A model generated the notes under the pieces. That model was not told the origin of the DNA and made no database searches. It saw nothing but the letters and a program-made list of their open reading frames with translations. The position numbers were made by a program, and so were the translations under genes. 64,000 bases of DNA from Sympetrum striolatum (Eukaryota > Arthropoda > Insecta > Odonata > Libellulidae). The stretch's first letter is position 1, and each line of letters begins with the position of its first letter. This document shows positions 48,034 to 60,453 of the stretch, one piece after another. Where the stretch lies: positions 62,001 through 126,000 of the forward strand of contig CANPUZ010000069.1 in assembly GCA_947579665.1 (NCBI GenBank). The letters run 5' to 3'.

Positions 48034-48430
48034 AACTCCAAAACAATGAGTGTTACAGGAAAATGTTTCATACAACATTTGTTGTAAAAAACATTATCTA
48101 TAACTTTTGTATGTAATTGTATATACCTACATTGCATTCTGACAGAGATAAGTATGAAAAACTTAAATTTCTGGATAAACAACAACTTCCGGTTAACCAT
48201 TATTCAAGAATAACTCCTAAACAATCAGTGTTAGGAAAAAATGTTTTATACAAAAGTTGTAGTAAAGTACATTATCTAGAACTTTTGTGTGTAAATGTAT
48301 ATACCTATATTGCATTTTTACAGAGATATTTAAGAAATGAATTTTGTTCCGGATAAATGGCAACTTCCGGTTAAGCGATATTCACCAAAAACTAATCAAC
48401 TTTTGGCATTGTTAGGAAAATTCTAAATAT
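48034..48430. repeat. 178-bp tandem repeat, about 2.2 copies
   Basis: AACTCC(A/T)AAACAAT at 48034 and 48212, ATACCTA(C/T)ATTGCATT at about 48123 and 48301, CAACTTCCGGTTAA at 48183 and 48361: every landmark is 178 bp apart. Diverged, non-coding. Confidence 0.8.
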
Positions 48431-48479
48431 GAATTTTGAAAATGATCGGATAATTACTTTTTAAGATAGAGAGCCCACA

Positions 48480-48640
48480 AACTGTTTAACCACAGACAGA
48501 CAGACACACAGACAGACATGTTTGGGAAAATAGTGAAAACGTGCTCTATGGGTCCCAAAACATCTAATTCCATCGAAATCTGGAGATCGAATTTTTTTGC
48601 AAATACAATACTTTCTCTATACTACGTAAAGGGAGAAAGT
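48480..48640. repeat. Dispersed repeat end, also at 63827-64000 inverted
   Basis: (CAGA)n followed by TGGGTCCCAAAACA and ACTTTCTCTATACTACGTA. The reverse-oriented counterpart at the window end has ATACGTAGTATAGAGGAAGT and TTTTGGGGTCCC. Confidence 0.6.
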
Positions 48641-49770
48641 AAAAATGGTAGCATAACAATTTGTCAAATAATTACAAACTTAGAGAGTAAAAATACCCGA
48701 ATGCAATATAGAACTAACTGTTGAAATAAAATCGAAGTTAAAACAAAATTTACAGTAATTGAGTTAAGAATGCGTAGCAAAGCTATTCATCAAAATAATT
48801 GGTTAAAAAACATGTCGCAGGTTGGACCAAGGGAGGGTCATTTTGTGCCTATTTCTGCTCTCATTACATTGCTTAAAAAAAATTAGAAAATGCATCAACG
48901 TATAGTTCTATCTTTAATAACCTATATTTGTCAAAGCAACAAAGTTATAAGGCTATATTATGTGGTCAAATTCTTAAAATGTTGAAAAAGAAAAGTGGTG
49001 GACATTTCTTAGCCCCCCTTGGTCCTTAATCCTTAATTGTGTCAAATAAGTTAGGTAATGAGTGGCGTGGTGTCAACATTACCCCAAAATTCTCTGAATT
49101 TTTAAGATCTCTTTCAATAGTAAATCAACTAATTCAATTTATCATCGTTCATAAATGATTCTTGCTTTTTTAAACAAAGTATCTTTTTCCATTAAGTATT
49201 ATTTTAATAAAATGTTTAAACATGTACCAAAATTACAGTAACTTATATAATTAATATTTTTCCTATAAAACATTAACTTAAGAGTTTCAAACTCTTGTAA
49301 TATATAGGAGACGGTTGTTTATTTAGATTTTGTTTAGCAAAATTACACTGTTTTAAATGTCATCTGTATAGATCTGTATAATCGATTATAGTCAAAGACT
49401 GGTTTAAAAGTAATGCTGTGCAATTTGGGATCCTCTCGAAGCAGGATTGACCTTGAGATGGTGGAGTCGCAAGGTTCGTCAAGGGAATTTCTTTCATTCA
49501 TGAGCAATGAATGAAAGAAAAGAATGAATTAATTGGGGAAAACAGATCAAGGGTAGGGTTGAGGGAATTGAAAAGTGTTGGGATAGAAGATTGAAAGCTG
49601 GAAACGACATATGTGATTGAGGTTAGAATTGCGCAAAGGTACGGGAAGGGAGAAGCAAGGGAGGATGTCAGTAGATCTGCGACGGCTGTTGAAGATTGCA
49701 TGAAGAAATTTATATTTCTACCAGAAGGTAGAACCTACATGTAATGCAATAACAGATGCTTATCCTGTTA
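48641..49770. other. Intron; small inverted repeat
   Basis: GGACCAAGGG near 48823 pairs with CCCTTGGTCC near 49015, a possible MITE of about 200 bp. No exon seen. Confidence 0.35.
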
Positions 49771-50298
49771 CCGTATTTCCCGGCCTATAAGACGCACCGG
49801 TGCATAAGACGCACCTTGATGATTCAGGTTAGAATTTACGAAAAAAACTCACACTTTGTTACATAAGGTTGAGTGCCGGTAAACTCTTTATCGCGAGATA
49901 TACAATGTATTAGCATAGGGATGACATCTCCGTTAGCCCAATGTGTATAAGTTTTGCAGCAGCACCACATGCTAGATTAAACAAAAAGTGCTACATTGTA
50001 TGCATTTCCGATTTACCTTTGAATTTTTGAATAGGAAGTTCTGTCATCGAAATATTAAAACTGAATTCCTTACTACTTAATCGAAAAAGCATTATTGTCG
50101 AAATTTGTAATCAACTGAACTATTTTCAATGCCTGATACGGTAAAAAATACATAATGGTTACGCATTTATCCCGGCAAATCGGCTTGCTTATTATAGGAC
50201 GGAGTTATGCCCGTATACCATTGGCACATAAGACGCAGTATGATTTTAGAGCATATTTTTGGAGTAAAAAAGTGCATCTTTTAGGCCGGGAAATCCAG
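49771..50298. mobile_element. MITE with CCGTATTTCCCGG ends
   Basis: Left CCGTATTTCCCGGCCTATAA, then GACGCACC. The right end is GTGCATC, then TTTAGGCCGGGAAATCCAG. TA on both sides. 528 bp. The GCCTATAAGACGCACC signature recurs internally, as in pogo/mariner-type MITEs. Confidence 0.75.
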
Positions 50299-50329
50299 TA
50301 TATACTGTAATTGATGGCATATAATACCA

Positions 50330-51245
50330 TGGCCGGTGAATTGGTCTGGGGGAATACATATGCGGGTAATTCGTATGCAGGGAATTCGTACATGGAGAAT
50401 TAATATCCCGACAGATACGCGGGGAATTGGTCCCCCATGCTGATGTTGTACTACTGTTATTCAGTCTTATGTTAATCTACGTGTCCTGATTATTGGTTAA
50501 TTTTATAAATAAATGGAAAGTGGTAATTATGATCTATATATATTAAGACAGAATCGTGTCCGTCCGTCTGTCCTCAAAAAAGGGATGTAACACTTTTAGC
50601 AAAATCTGAGTCTTAATTCAATCTCCCGCAACGGTTTTTAGTGCGCTGGAGGCGGACGGCCTGCACGCACGGGCGTGCAAAAATTTAAATTTTTTGGTTG
50701 AGTTAAGAGGTGCAAAACGGGTGAAAAACTGAAAAAATCGGGAAAATGAGGGCAATGGGAGACGTTTTCTCTTGGGATGACGAACGCCGCTTACCTATCG
50801 CTTGCGCGTCATTTAACATAGTTAAGTCTTTATCAGTTGATCTCACTGCTGAGGGTGAGGTCCCGACTTTGTGGTCTCTGACATTATCTACTTTTTCGGA
50901 ATCTTTGATGAAGGCCTCGAATACCTTTCGATGCTGTCCCGTCAAACCTAAGGGAACTAACCTGCCTGCGGAGCAGGCAACTGCTAGTACTTTTTATTTA
51001 AAATAGGATAAACAAAGGAAACTATTGTTCAAATTTCAAGTCTGAGAGAATTAATGAGTCCGTGGTGATGTTGTACTACTGTTATTCAGTCTTATGTTAA
51101 TCTACATGCCCTGATTATTGGTTAATGTTAAAATAAATTAACCTGGGGGTGGGGTTGGGTTGGGTCGGCATCAGCACAGGGGATCAATTCCCCACTTGCC
51201 AATCTGTCGGGAGATATATTCCTCAGGTACGAATTGCCCTCGGAT
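50330..51245. mobile_element. TIR element, class unknown
   Basis: The block AATTCGTAC..CCCGACAGAT..GGGGAATTG..CATGCTGATG (50378-50445) reappears inverted at 51172-51243. Inside each end, a 69-bp direct repeat starting TGATGTTGTACTACTG (50440 and 51066) borders a more GC-balanced core with an unrecognised frame (50746-51006). No clear target duplication. Confidence 0.5.
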
Positions 51246-52748
<1,503 letters not shown>

Positions 52749-53117
52749 GTATGGTCCAAGTAGCTATGGGAATACCGATTCACCTGTGGGAATTGCGCCG
52801 CAGTAATAAATATATTCACAAAACTGTATATAGGGGTGTGTCACGAAAAACTCTTTTTCGGATCTCAAAATTTTAAGCCTGTAATGGCGTACACTTGGAA
52901 AAACCTTGAAATAACCTTGATTTTTCAACATCCCGTTCTGTGGCCACCCTGTTATATGTAGACATCGTAATAGACGTCAGTACATCATGAAGTACATTCG
53001 CACTTTTTTGCAGCGCTACGGTTAACAGCAAATTTTCTTAACTCGAACTCTTCACCCAGTCCCTTGAGATTCGTGTTAGCGAGGGTTTACTATAACATTA
53101 TTACGGTGATATAAGTA

Positions 53118-53530
53118 CAGTAGAACCTCGATTTTACGAAGTTGAAGGGACCCAAAAATTTGCGCTTTGTAAAATTCGGGCTTTGTAAATTTGAGGTTTT
53201 CTTTCAAGCAATCGAAATCTCTACAATACCAATCCAGTTTCAGTAACACAGTGCATAAAGTTAAATGGGATTGAAAGGAAGGTAATATTTCAATAAAATG
53301 AATTATACATCCAGTTTAAAGTTCAAAATAATCATAAATAATTTTTTGTTTTTTGGAAGTTTCAATGAAAGTTGGGGTGATTTTCTCAATACCTGAAAGG
53401 TAATAATTGAATAAATCAGGTACACCATCAGTAAACATTTGAAAATTGTGAAGCACTTTTATTGAGTGTCTTAATTCATCCCTTGTAGGGGGGAAGGCGC
53501 TTCTGGGTCATCTTCATAGCTTGTAGAAGA
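53118..53530 (+). mobile_element. Truncated Tigger end, sibling of 23744-27035
   Basis: CAGTAGAACCTCGATTTTAC preceded by TA, then about 400 bp matching 23744-24190, including GGTAATAATTGAATAAATCA and GGGGGAAGG. The other end is missing. It grades into a short tandem tract of AGAGATAGATTAGTAG-like words to about 53635. Confidence 0.85.
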
Positions 53531-53640
53531 GATAGTAGAGTAGAAGATAGATTAGTAGAGATTAGATTAGTAGAGATTAGAGATAGATTAGTAGATAGAT
53601 AGATTAGTAGAAGAGATAGCTTGTAGAAGAGATAGTAAAC
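53531..53640. repeat. Degenerate AGATTAGTAG microsatellite
   Basis: Imperfect repeats of AGATAGATTAGTAGAG. It begins inside GCTTGTAGAAGAGATAG of the Tigger fragment and ends with another copy of GCTTGTAGAAGAGATAG, so it looks like expansion by slippage between two copies of that word. Confidence 0.6.
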
Positions 53641-54164
53641 GACCAATAGTTTTCACGATAGAGCGTCCACGGAAAATATCCTGGGTTCGATGATAGGAGG
53701 ATGCAAAATCGGCCATTTAAAATACATTGAGGTAGTTTTTCATAATATTTTTTCATTCAGTTATCGAGTTCAAGTTCTTGCTTTTATGGAAGATGTATAT
53801 TAAGCATAGTTTTAAAAGAAAAATTAAATAAGACCGTACTACCGTGTTTCTGGGTTCAATACCGGGGCACATTAAAATTTCTCACAGAAGGAATATATGG
53901 GAAAAGTAGGACGTCGTTTGAGGCAATTGTAGCCAGTATTTCTGCCTGAATTTTCACACATAGTTAAGGATGGTGATCTTCTGTTGTGCTGAATAGAAAG
54001 TATCACCAGGAAGACCCGGGTTCGATGCCAGACGATTAAATTGCAGAAAATTTTAAGAATATTTTCAGTCCTTTGTTTTTCTTTTGAGGACTGTCCTGAA
54101 ATGATGCTGACATGAAATTAGTGTTTTCAATCTGCTTGCAGTATGCAACCTACATTTTACTCAT
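53641..54164 (+). repeat. Composite B-box repeat, last three monomers
   Basis: B boxes near 53686 (GGTTCGATGATAGG), 53852 (GGTTCAATACCGG) and 54020 (GGTTCGATGCCAGACG), then the hairpin GCTTGCAGTATGCAACC and ACTCAT. Spacing 166-168 bp. 5'-truncated; an intact Tigger sits 10 bp beyond its terminus. Confidence 0.8.
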
Positions 54165-54174
54165 ATTTGATATA

Positions 54175-56383
54175 CAGGAATACCTCGATTATCGCGGTTA
54201 TTGTTGCCACGAAAAATACCGCAATAATCGAATCCGCGATAATCGGGATAGATGATGCATGTAAAATGGGTGATCGTTGCCAAGGATTTTCAAATCTATT
54301 TATTAAATTTTGTATATGAGTTAAAAAAGAAAGATTCATTTAGAAAAACAAGATTATTCTTTAATATTAATTTACATATAAGGAGTACGTACATACAATT
54401 ATTCTTTCCTGGATAAAAACTGGTGTAGATTTGTCTGGTAGAATCTTTTCTTTCTTTTTTCTTCGTATAAAACTCGATAGCAACGGATGGAGTTTTCAAT
54501 TTCATGACAAACTTTCATTGATCGCTCGAGATTAGGATCGCTGTTTAAGATTTTATCTTTGAAGATTTCAGCAACTCGAAAAACTTCGTCCATTTCTTTG
54601 AGGGTAAATTCCTTTGCTGGCACGTCAATTTGTTCGTCATTATCATCCATTTGATCATCATAAGCACGTTCTCTCTCGAGGTCAATTAGGTCTTCATCAT
54701 CCAGTTCCTTATCATGTAACTGAAGCAGGTCCTGAACATCACCTTTTTCGATTTCGGTTAGTCCTAGATCGAAGCCAAACTTAGTTATGTCATTGATAGC
54801 ACGGGTTACTTCATAATTAAATCCTTTAAAACCATTTCCACAATTGGGAATAATCTTTTGCCACGCCGCTTTAAGGTTGCTAGATGTTACTTCACTCCAT
54901 GCTTCCTTGACATTCTCAATGCAATTTTTTATATTGTATGCCTTCCAGAATTCTGTCAAAGTCATAGCTTCATCTCCTGTAGTCATTTTTATTGCTTGGG
55001 AAAAAGTTCTTCGTAGGTAATACGCCTTAAAGGATGCAATTACACCTTGATCCATTGGCTGGATGATGGAAGTGGTATTAGGTGGTAAATAAATAACTTC
55101 TACATTTTTGCACAAGTCATTCAGTGCTGTTGGATGACTAGGTGCATTATCTAATATCAACAAGATTTTAAAATCGAGATTCAATGACTTGCAGTACCTT
55201 TCAGCTTCAGGACAAAAACAGTTTTTAAACCAATCCTCAAACATAGTTTTTTTCATCCACGCTTTTTTATTGGATCTCCAATGAACAGGATGAAAATTTT
55301 TATCCAAACTTCTAAGGGGGTGAGGATTTTGTGAACAATAAATAAAGAGAGGCTTCATCTTATAATCTCCAGAAGCATTGCCACATAGTAAAAGTGTTAC
55401 ACGATCCTTTGAAACCTTGTAACCAGGCTGTGATTTTTCATTTTTTGCTAAAAATGTTTTAGTGGGCATTTTTTTCCAAAACAAGCCTGTTTCGTCAGCA
55501 TTAAATATCTGATCATCGGTATAATTACCTTCTTCAATGATCTGTTGCAATTTACCAGGAAAACTAGCTGCTGCTTTTTCGTCGGCACTTGCAATTCCAC
55601 CTTGTACACGAATACTATGAATGCCTGATCGCTTTTTGAACCGATCAAACCACCCTGAACTTGCAGAGAATGTTTCTTCCATTACTGTCGCCGAACCATT
55701 TTCACTTTCTAATTGTTTTCTTTTTAAGGTTTCAAACAAATTCAATGCTTTTGTTTTTATAGTCATTTGACCAAGAGGAATTCTCTTTTGGTTACAATCT
55801 TCTATCCACACTGACAATAGTGTTTCCATTTCAATCATAAGTTGGCTTCTGTTTCTCGTAGTTTGGGACCCAGATGAGGTTGATGCACTTTGTCCTTGTT
55901 GCTTATAGTTTGTAGAATGTTCTAAAATATGGCGAACAGTTGATTCATTTACACCATACTCTCTTGCAATTTTGGCTTTAGTTATGCCTGCTTCATACTT
56001 ATTTATCATATGCAACTTATCTTCTAAACTTATCACTCTCCGTTTCTTCTTTAAAGCTGCAGACTTGATATCACCCTTGTTTATTTTAGCATTCATTGTA
56101 GGGGTAAATAAGAAAAGAAATAAATATCCACAATTACTTCAGTGAAATGGGGACAGTTACTAGTGAGTGGTGAGCAGATGCCGTCAGAAAAAAGCCAAGC
56201 ACTACAAGAGGTAGTGCTACCTGGACAGTGGTGACTCGAACTAAAAGTAATGTAGTGGGCTCCATCTCGCGTCCGTGATAATTCGAATTTTGAGCGCAAT
56301 AATTGGAATTTTGGTATCAAATTATAAACAGCGATAAATCGAGAATCGCAATAATCGAAACCGCGATAATCGAGGTATTCTTG
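54175..56383 (-). mobile_element. Intact Tigger/pogo DNA transposon
   Basis: Terminal inverted repeats CAGGAATACCTCGATTATCG (left) and, inverted, CAAGAATACCTCGATTATCG (right), continuing into CGGTT, with TA on both sides (54173-54174, 56384-56385). Further copies of ATAATCG(A) occur just inside the ends. 2,209 bp with a single uninterrupted transposase frame. A young, possibly active copy in the armadillo intron, in antisense orientation to the gene. Confidence 0.93.
54399..56096 (-). CDS. Tigger/pogo transposase, full length
   Basis: 565 residues without stops. Residues 20-60 form a psq/CENP-B type helix-turn-helix (VISLEDKLHMINKYEAG, then GVNESTVRHIL). Residues about 85-160 form the CENP-B-like second DNA-binding domain ending SGWFDRFKKRSGI. 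The catalytic triad is DDD: Asp201 in NADETGLF, Asp316 in LILDNAPSHP and Asp349 in QPMDQGVIASF (DD32D). The C-terminus is acidic (DEDLIDLERE, DDQMDDNDEQ). The enzyme would cut at the TIRs and insert at TA. The ATG at 56094-56096 begins MNAKINKG and is the first in frame. Complete domains and intact ends make function plausible; it could also act on MITEs with related ends. Confidence 0.93.
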   Translation of the reverse strand: MNAKINKGDIKSAALKKKRRVISLEDKLHMINKYEAGITKAKIAREYGVNESTVRHILEHSTNYKQQGQSASTSSGSQTTRNRSQLMIEMETLLSVWIEDCNQKRIPLGQMTIKTKALNLFETLKRKQLESENGSATVMEETFSASSGWFDRFKKRSGIHSIRVQGGIASADEKAAASFPGKLQQIIEEGNYTDDQIFNADETGLFWKKMPTKTFLAKNEKSQPGYKVSKDRVTLLLCGNASGDYKMKPLFIYCSQNPHPLRSLDKNFHPVHWRSNKKAWMKKTMFEDWFKNCFCPEAERYCKSLNLDFKILLILDNAPSHPTALNDLCKNVEVIYLPPNTTSIIQPMDQGVIASFKAYYLRRTFSQAIKMTTGDEAMTLTEFWKAYNIKNCIENVKEAWSEVTSSNLKAAWQKIIPNCGNGFKGFNYEVTRAINDITKFGFDLGLTEIEKGDVQDLLQLHDKELDDEDLIDLERERAYDDQMDDNDEQIDVPAKEFTLKEMDEVFRVAEIFKDKILNSDPNLERSMKVCHEIENSIRCYRVLYEEKRKKRFYQTNLHQFLSRKE

Positions 56384-56385
56384 TA

Positions 56386-57441
56386 CATATAAAAATTAGA
56401 ATAAGTTCAGCGTAAAGCTGCTAGACATGTATTAGGGCATTTTAGTTATTTTATGGACCCCCCTGCTGTGGGGGCCGGGCGCTCCCGAGCTGAGAAGGGT
56501 CCTGATTAGGATGGTGACCCTTAAAATTTCTACCTGAAAAAAATAACGGTAAAACCCCATTATAATTACCATTAACCATCCGATTATATTAACATAAATT
56601 TTATTGTAATTAAAAGTACTGATTTGAGAAAAGAAAAAAAATATTTCGTACCAAAAAAATAACATGGACAGAAAAATAATGACTTAAACCTAAATGCTAA
56701 TGACGGATGGGGGATGATCAGTCGTAATGAAACATGTATGGGGAAAGAATAAAGATAAGAAATAGGAATACAAAAATTACAAAATGGGCTGCTTTACAAT
56801 GACCAGTTTGAATGCAGCACGGTCGAACGTTTAGTCCCTTCGCTTCTTGAAGGATGGATTCGAAATTGCGGATGGTCCCGAGGTTTGGAACGGCACTTCC
56901 ACTGGGGGAATAAAAAGGCGGATGCACTAGGAAACGTGAAGTTGTGGAGGATATCCGGGGGGATTCGGGGTATTTACTATACCATGGCAAGTCCTCGTTG
57001 TCTGCCAAAAGGGTTTGCCCTGGATTTCCATTTTCCCCAAGTCCCTCCTCACGAGCGCACACATAACTGGCTCTCTCTCCCAGTCCTTGTGTCCTTGTTC
57101 CCTTTTTTCCGACGTCCGTTGATTCGGGTCACTTTCACCGCCGCTTCTATGCATTCTCCCACGAATGTCCTCCAATGCACTCGCCAGGGGTTTTCATCCT
57201 CCAATTCCCTCTCACGCACTTCCCAAAACAAATGACAGTCGAAATACAGAAAAGATACATGACAACCACGGGAGGGACTCTCCATAAGGTGGGACGAATT
57301 CTTTTTGCTGAAGTTTAACAGATGGCCTGTATATTGTACTAGGCGAATATACTATTATATATTGTATTCGGCATATTGTAACTACTCTTATACTGTTTAA
57401 ACCGTTTAAACAAACACTTCCTAGTTTCTTTGTAAAATTAA
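56386..57441. other. No exon recognised; GC-richer block 56800-57290
   Basis: 56451-56495 holds a GC-rich hairpin-prone stretch (CCCCCTGCTGTGGGGGCCGGG). 56800-57290 is more GC-rich with overlapping frames on both strands but no recognised domain; it could be part of a retroelement. Confidence 0.35.
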
Positions 57442-57680
57442 CCCTTTCACTACGGAGAGCGTGCCGGCATGCTCTCTGGTTCCTTACCGAGGTACGGAGA
57501 GCGTGCCGGGACGCTCATGCCCATCAGTTTTAAATGAGTGGGGGAACGCTCCCGATACTCGGAAAGGTTTTCCTTTAGTCTGCCGTTAACCACGGTGGAA
57601 TACAATTTCATTCTCATATATGCGGGCTATATCATTATAAATGCGTAGAAATCGCCGATATGGCTGCCGTAGTGAAACGG
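57442..57680. mobile_element. piggyBac-like MITE, complete
   Basis: TTAA (57438-57441), CCCTTTCACTACGG ... CCGTAGTGAAACGG, TTAA (57681-57684): terminal inverted repeats with the TTAA target of piggyBac elements. 239 bp. The interior has two AGAGCGTGCCGG direct copies. Sibling at 42488-42725. Confidence 0.88.
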
Positions 57681-57684
57681 TTAA

Positions 57685-58300
57685 TTTAAAAATCAGTGTC
57701 AATTTCTAATTGCGGTTAATTGCAAAACATCAGCTAAGCATGACACCGATACTGTGGCATAATGAATATCATTTCCGGCAATGAAGTAGAAGTTTGCTGG
57801 TTCAAAACCGAACCGATTTTATTTATTTATTTTTTTATTCGGTCTCAAAATGACTGTTTTTAGTAAATACTTTATAAATATCAATGCCACAGTCAGGAAT
57901 AACTATCTGCTGCTTTTACTCGTCATTTCATTTTGCTGAATAATACATTTAATCTTTCCAGTAGAAAAATTATTCGTCGACGGGGATATTGACAACGTAA
58001 TCTCACAAATGTACGCTGCTATTTGAAATCACTTACCCATGTTCTAACCACCGTAGACAAACATCTTGCACAGTGGAAATTCAAAATTGGCTGTTTTTCG
58101 AGAGGCCTTAACACCTCCTCATTGCTACTATTGGCTCCAGTGGCGTCTTTCCCTCAGTGTGGGAAAATGCTGCGGAGGACAGAACTATGACAAATGAACG
58201 CTTTTCATCCCCCTGATGACAACCTCTCGTCCGATCATTCAGTGTTATTCTTTCACGTGCAAAACAAGCGTGTACCCTTACAATATATAATAAAGTATGC
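57685..58300. other. Intron, no exon seen
   Basis: The armadillo exon for about residues 346-394 (VLSVCSSNKPAIV-like) would lie between 52749 and 59111. No such peptide was found in this stretch. Confidence 0.4.
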
Positions 58301-58309
58301 AGTAATGAA

Positions 58310-59010
58310 TGTGTACCGTATTACCTGTATTACAATTTTGGGGAAGTGCATATAAAAATACGTTTAAGTCTGCATCAATCCTGCAAAAAGTATTATCAGA
58401 ATAATCTGCCTAAAAATAGATTTCAGCATTCATATCCATTATTTGTAAATTTAACATTGCTCCCGTTACAACACTTGTATATGTTTAAGGTTTTGAAATT
58501 GTTTTTTGTCATGAGTGGAAATAAGCCAACTATCTCTGATAGTTCAATTCATTATAATTTAAGGAAAGGAAATGTACATTTAATTAAACCAAAATTGACT
58601 ATTTTTAAAAGGTCTTTTGTTTATATTGGACCAAAAATTTTTAATTTTTTCCCGAAAGAAATAAAAAATGAGAAACGTTGTTAGAAGTTTCTTCAGTTAG
58701 TCAAGTCGTGGTTATTATCAAATGAAAATGTTGATAGATTTTTTTGAATATGATAATTTTTTGGTTATTATAATTATATTATTTTGATAGAAATAGTATT
58801 ATTATTCTTATTATTGTTATAAACATGTATCTAGTTTTTTTCTCTCTTTTTTTGTAAAATTTACAGGTATTACTTTTTTCTTTAAGAGCAAGTGTAAAGA
58901 ACACACAAACGTATTCTTTCTTTTTTGTTAAATCGCTTACATTTTTAAAATGTTTTTTGTATGTATCAGCTCCAGCCATCCGTGTACTATAGTTTGATGG
59001 TAACCCCAAA
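58310..59010 (+). pseudogene. LINE reverse-transcriptase C-terminal fragment
   Basis: The frame at 58346-58684 reads LPLQHLYMFKVLKLFF and later FVYIGPKIFNFFPKEIKN, the usual C-terminal region of jockey/I-type LINE proteins; just upstream TILGKCI is a decayed WG motif. A short 3' tail follows. 5'-truncated. Confidence 0.65.
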
Positions 59011-59111
59011 ACGGGTATTACCTATGGGGTACCTAAATTTTTGTAAAATTTGTTTTTATTCTCTTTAAGATGGAATAGATTTACTTATAATTTATTATTG
59101 TTCCCTTTCAG

Positions 59112-59318
59112 GATGGTCTGGAAGGACTACTTCAAAGTCTGGTGCAGTTGCTGGCATCTGGGGACGTGAATGTGGTTACCTGCGCCGCTGGAATCCTCTC
59201 CTACTTAATGTGCAATAACCAGAGGAACAAGGTTGCCGTTTGCCAAGTGGGCGGAGTGGATGCTCTCGTTCGCACCATCCTGAATGCCGGTGATCGGGAA
59301 GAAATCACAGAGCCAGCT
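59112..59318 (+). CDS. arm: Armadillo/beta-catenin, exon C
   Basis: 207 nt, 69 codons, acceptor CCTTTCAG and donor GCT|GTAAGT, phase 0 at both ends. It encodes [31 protein letters not shown] and [19 protein letters not shown], about human residues 396-463 (Arm repeats 7-8). The lysine equivalent to K435 (RNK) is present. SNLTCNN, nearly invariant in the family, is SYLMCNN here. An exon ending in SDAATK should precede it. Confidence 0.93.
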
Positions 59319-59519
59319 GTAAGTAAAACACTCGCTTCGTCATAAAGAAACAGTCTTCAAGAAATCATCAAATGGGATCTTTGGCCTCCTAAAAAGATAT
59401 TTAGGACCCTCATTTTTTACTCCTTGGCATGGACCACTTTGGGAACTTATGATGAAAAGGAAGGAATATAAAATCAATAGAAATAGTATTTTGACAATAT
59501 ATTATACTATATTACGCTA

Positions 59520-60453
59520 CAATAAACTCTCGTTTATCCAAAATGATCGGGACGGTGGCAGGTTCGGATAACGAAAATTTTGGATAAACCAAAGTTCACA
59601 TGATTAACATGCATTTATTTGAGACCTGAACGATTTTACATTTCCTTAGCTAGATGAACTAACAGTAATACTCCCAAAAACAGAATTATTTATTCAATTG
59701 TTTCAACTAGTAGTGTTATACAAGACGAGATAAACGGCAGCAGAAGTCATACATTCCTGCAGAGGTGCTGAGGGCCATTTTCCTTCCTTTTTTCACTGTT
59801 TGACTAAAAATTTTTAACTGGGTAAGGTGTAATTAGGTCTTTAACCTATGAAATGCAGAAAAACTATGCTAAAATTAATTTAGAGCTGTAAATACAAGAC
59901 TGAACACAAAGTGGCGAAATTTGTAGATTGAGCATGGGCGGCGATTGCACTTGTATGACGCACACTCTCTATTTGGGCTGAATCTCGAAAACTACTGAGC
60001 TTGATATATTACTATGATATCTAATTGATCCAATTAATATTTTACAAAAATCACTGTTATAGTCTAATAATGTATTGGTGATGACTGAAAAAGGGCCAAG
60101 AATGTCTAAAAATATAAACTTTAAGGGCGATACGGGGCATCTTTCTATTTTCCGATTTAAATAATATTTTACAAAATTTATTTTCCAACCATATGGAGCA
60201 ACTTTAGGGGAGGTCCCGAAAGAATTTCTCAAAAAATATTTTCCATTATAAATAAGGACCACCATAACGTACACTCCTGGCCAAAATTAACGGAGCACCT
60301 CCCTAGCGATCCTTATGGCCGGTGATGCGTTAATTTTGGCCAGGACTGTACATGAAGAGGTGTCACAAGCAAATAAGTAATGGGTCGTGATGGTATTCGT
60401 AGGGTGGGGTAGGTGCCTTCGGAAATGTTTCCTCATGTAAATGGAGTTTACTG
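59520..60453. mobile_element. Non-autonomous Tigger-type element
   Basis: Left CAATAAACTCTCGTTTATCC and inverted right CAGTAAACTCCATTTACATG, with TA outside both. 934 bp. It contains the inverted segment shared with 52017-52135 and a nested Tc1-type mini-element. Confidence 0.6.
60272..60348. mobile_element. Tc1/mariner mini-element
   Basis: CACTCCTGGCCAAAATTAACG and inverted CAGTCCTGGCCAAAATTAACG, with TA outside both. Only 77 bp, so it is almost entirely terminal repeat and can fold into one hairpin. Confidence 0.8.

Noticed and set aside
50703..51006. Overlapping frames on both strands as genes
   Set aside because: No recognised family; they lie within the inverted-repeat element at 50330-51245.
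56718..57285. Overlapping 78-116 codon frames as an armadillo exon
   Set aside because: None of the expected Arm-repeat peptide is present on either strand.
58346..58684. Missing armadillo exon (a GNKPTISDSS peptide resembles SNKPAIVEAG)
   Set aside because: The surrounding residues are a LINE C-terminus (LPLQHLYMFKVLKLFF, YIGPKIFNFFP) and there are no splice sites around the match.
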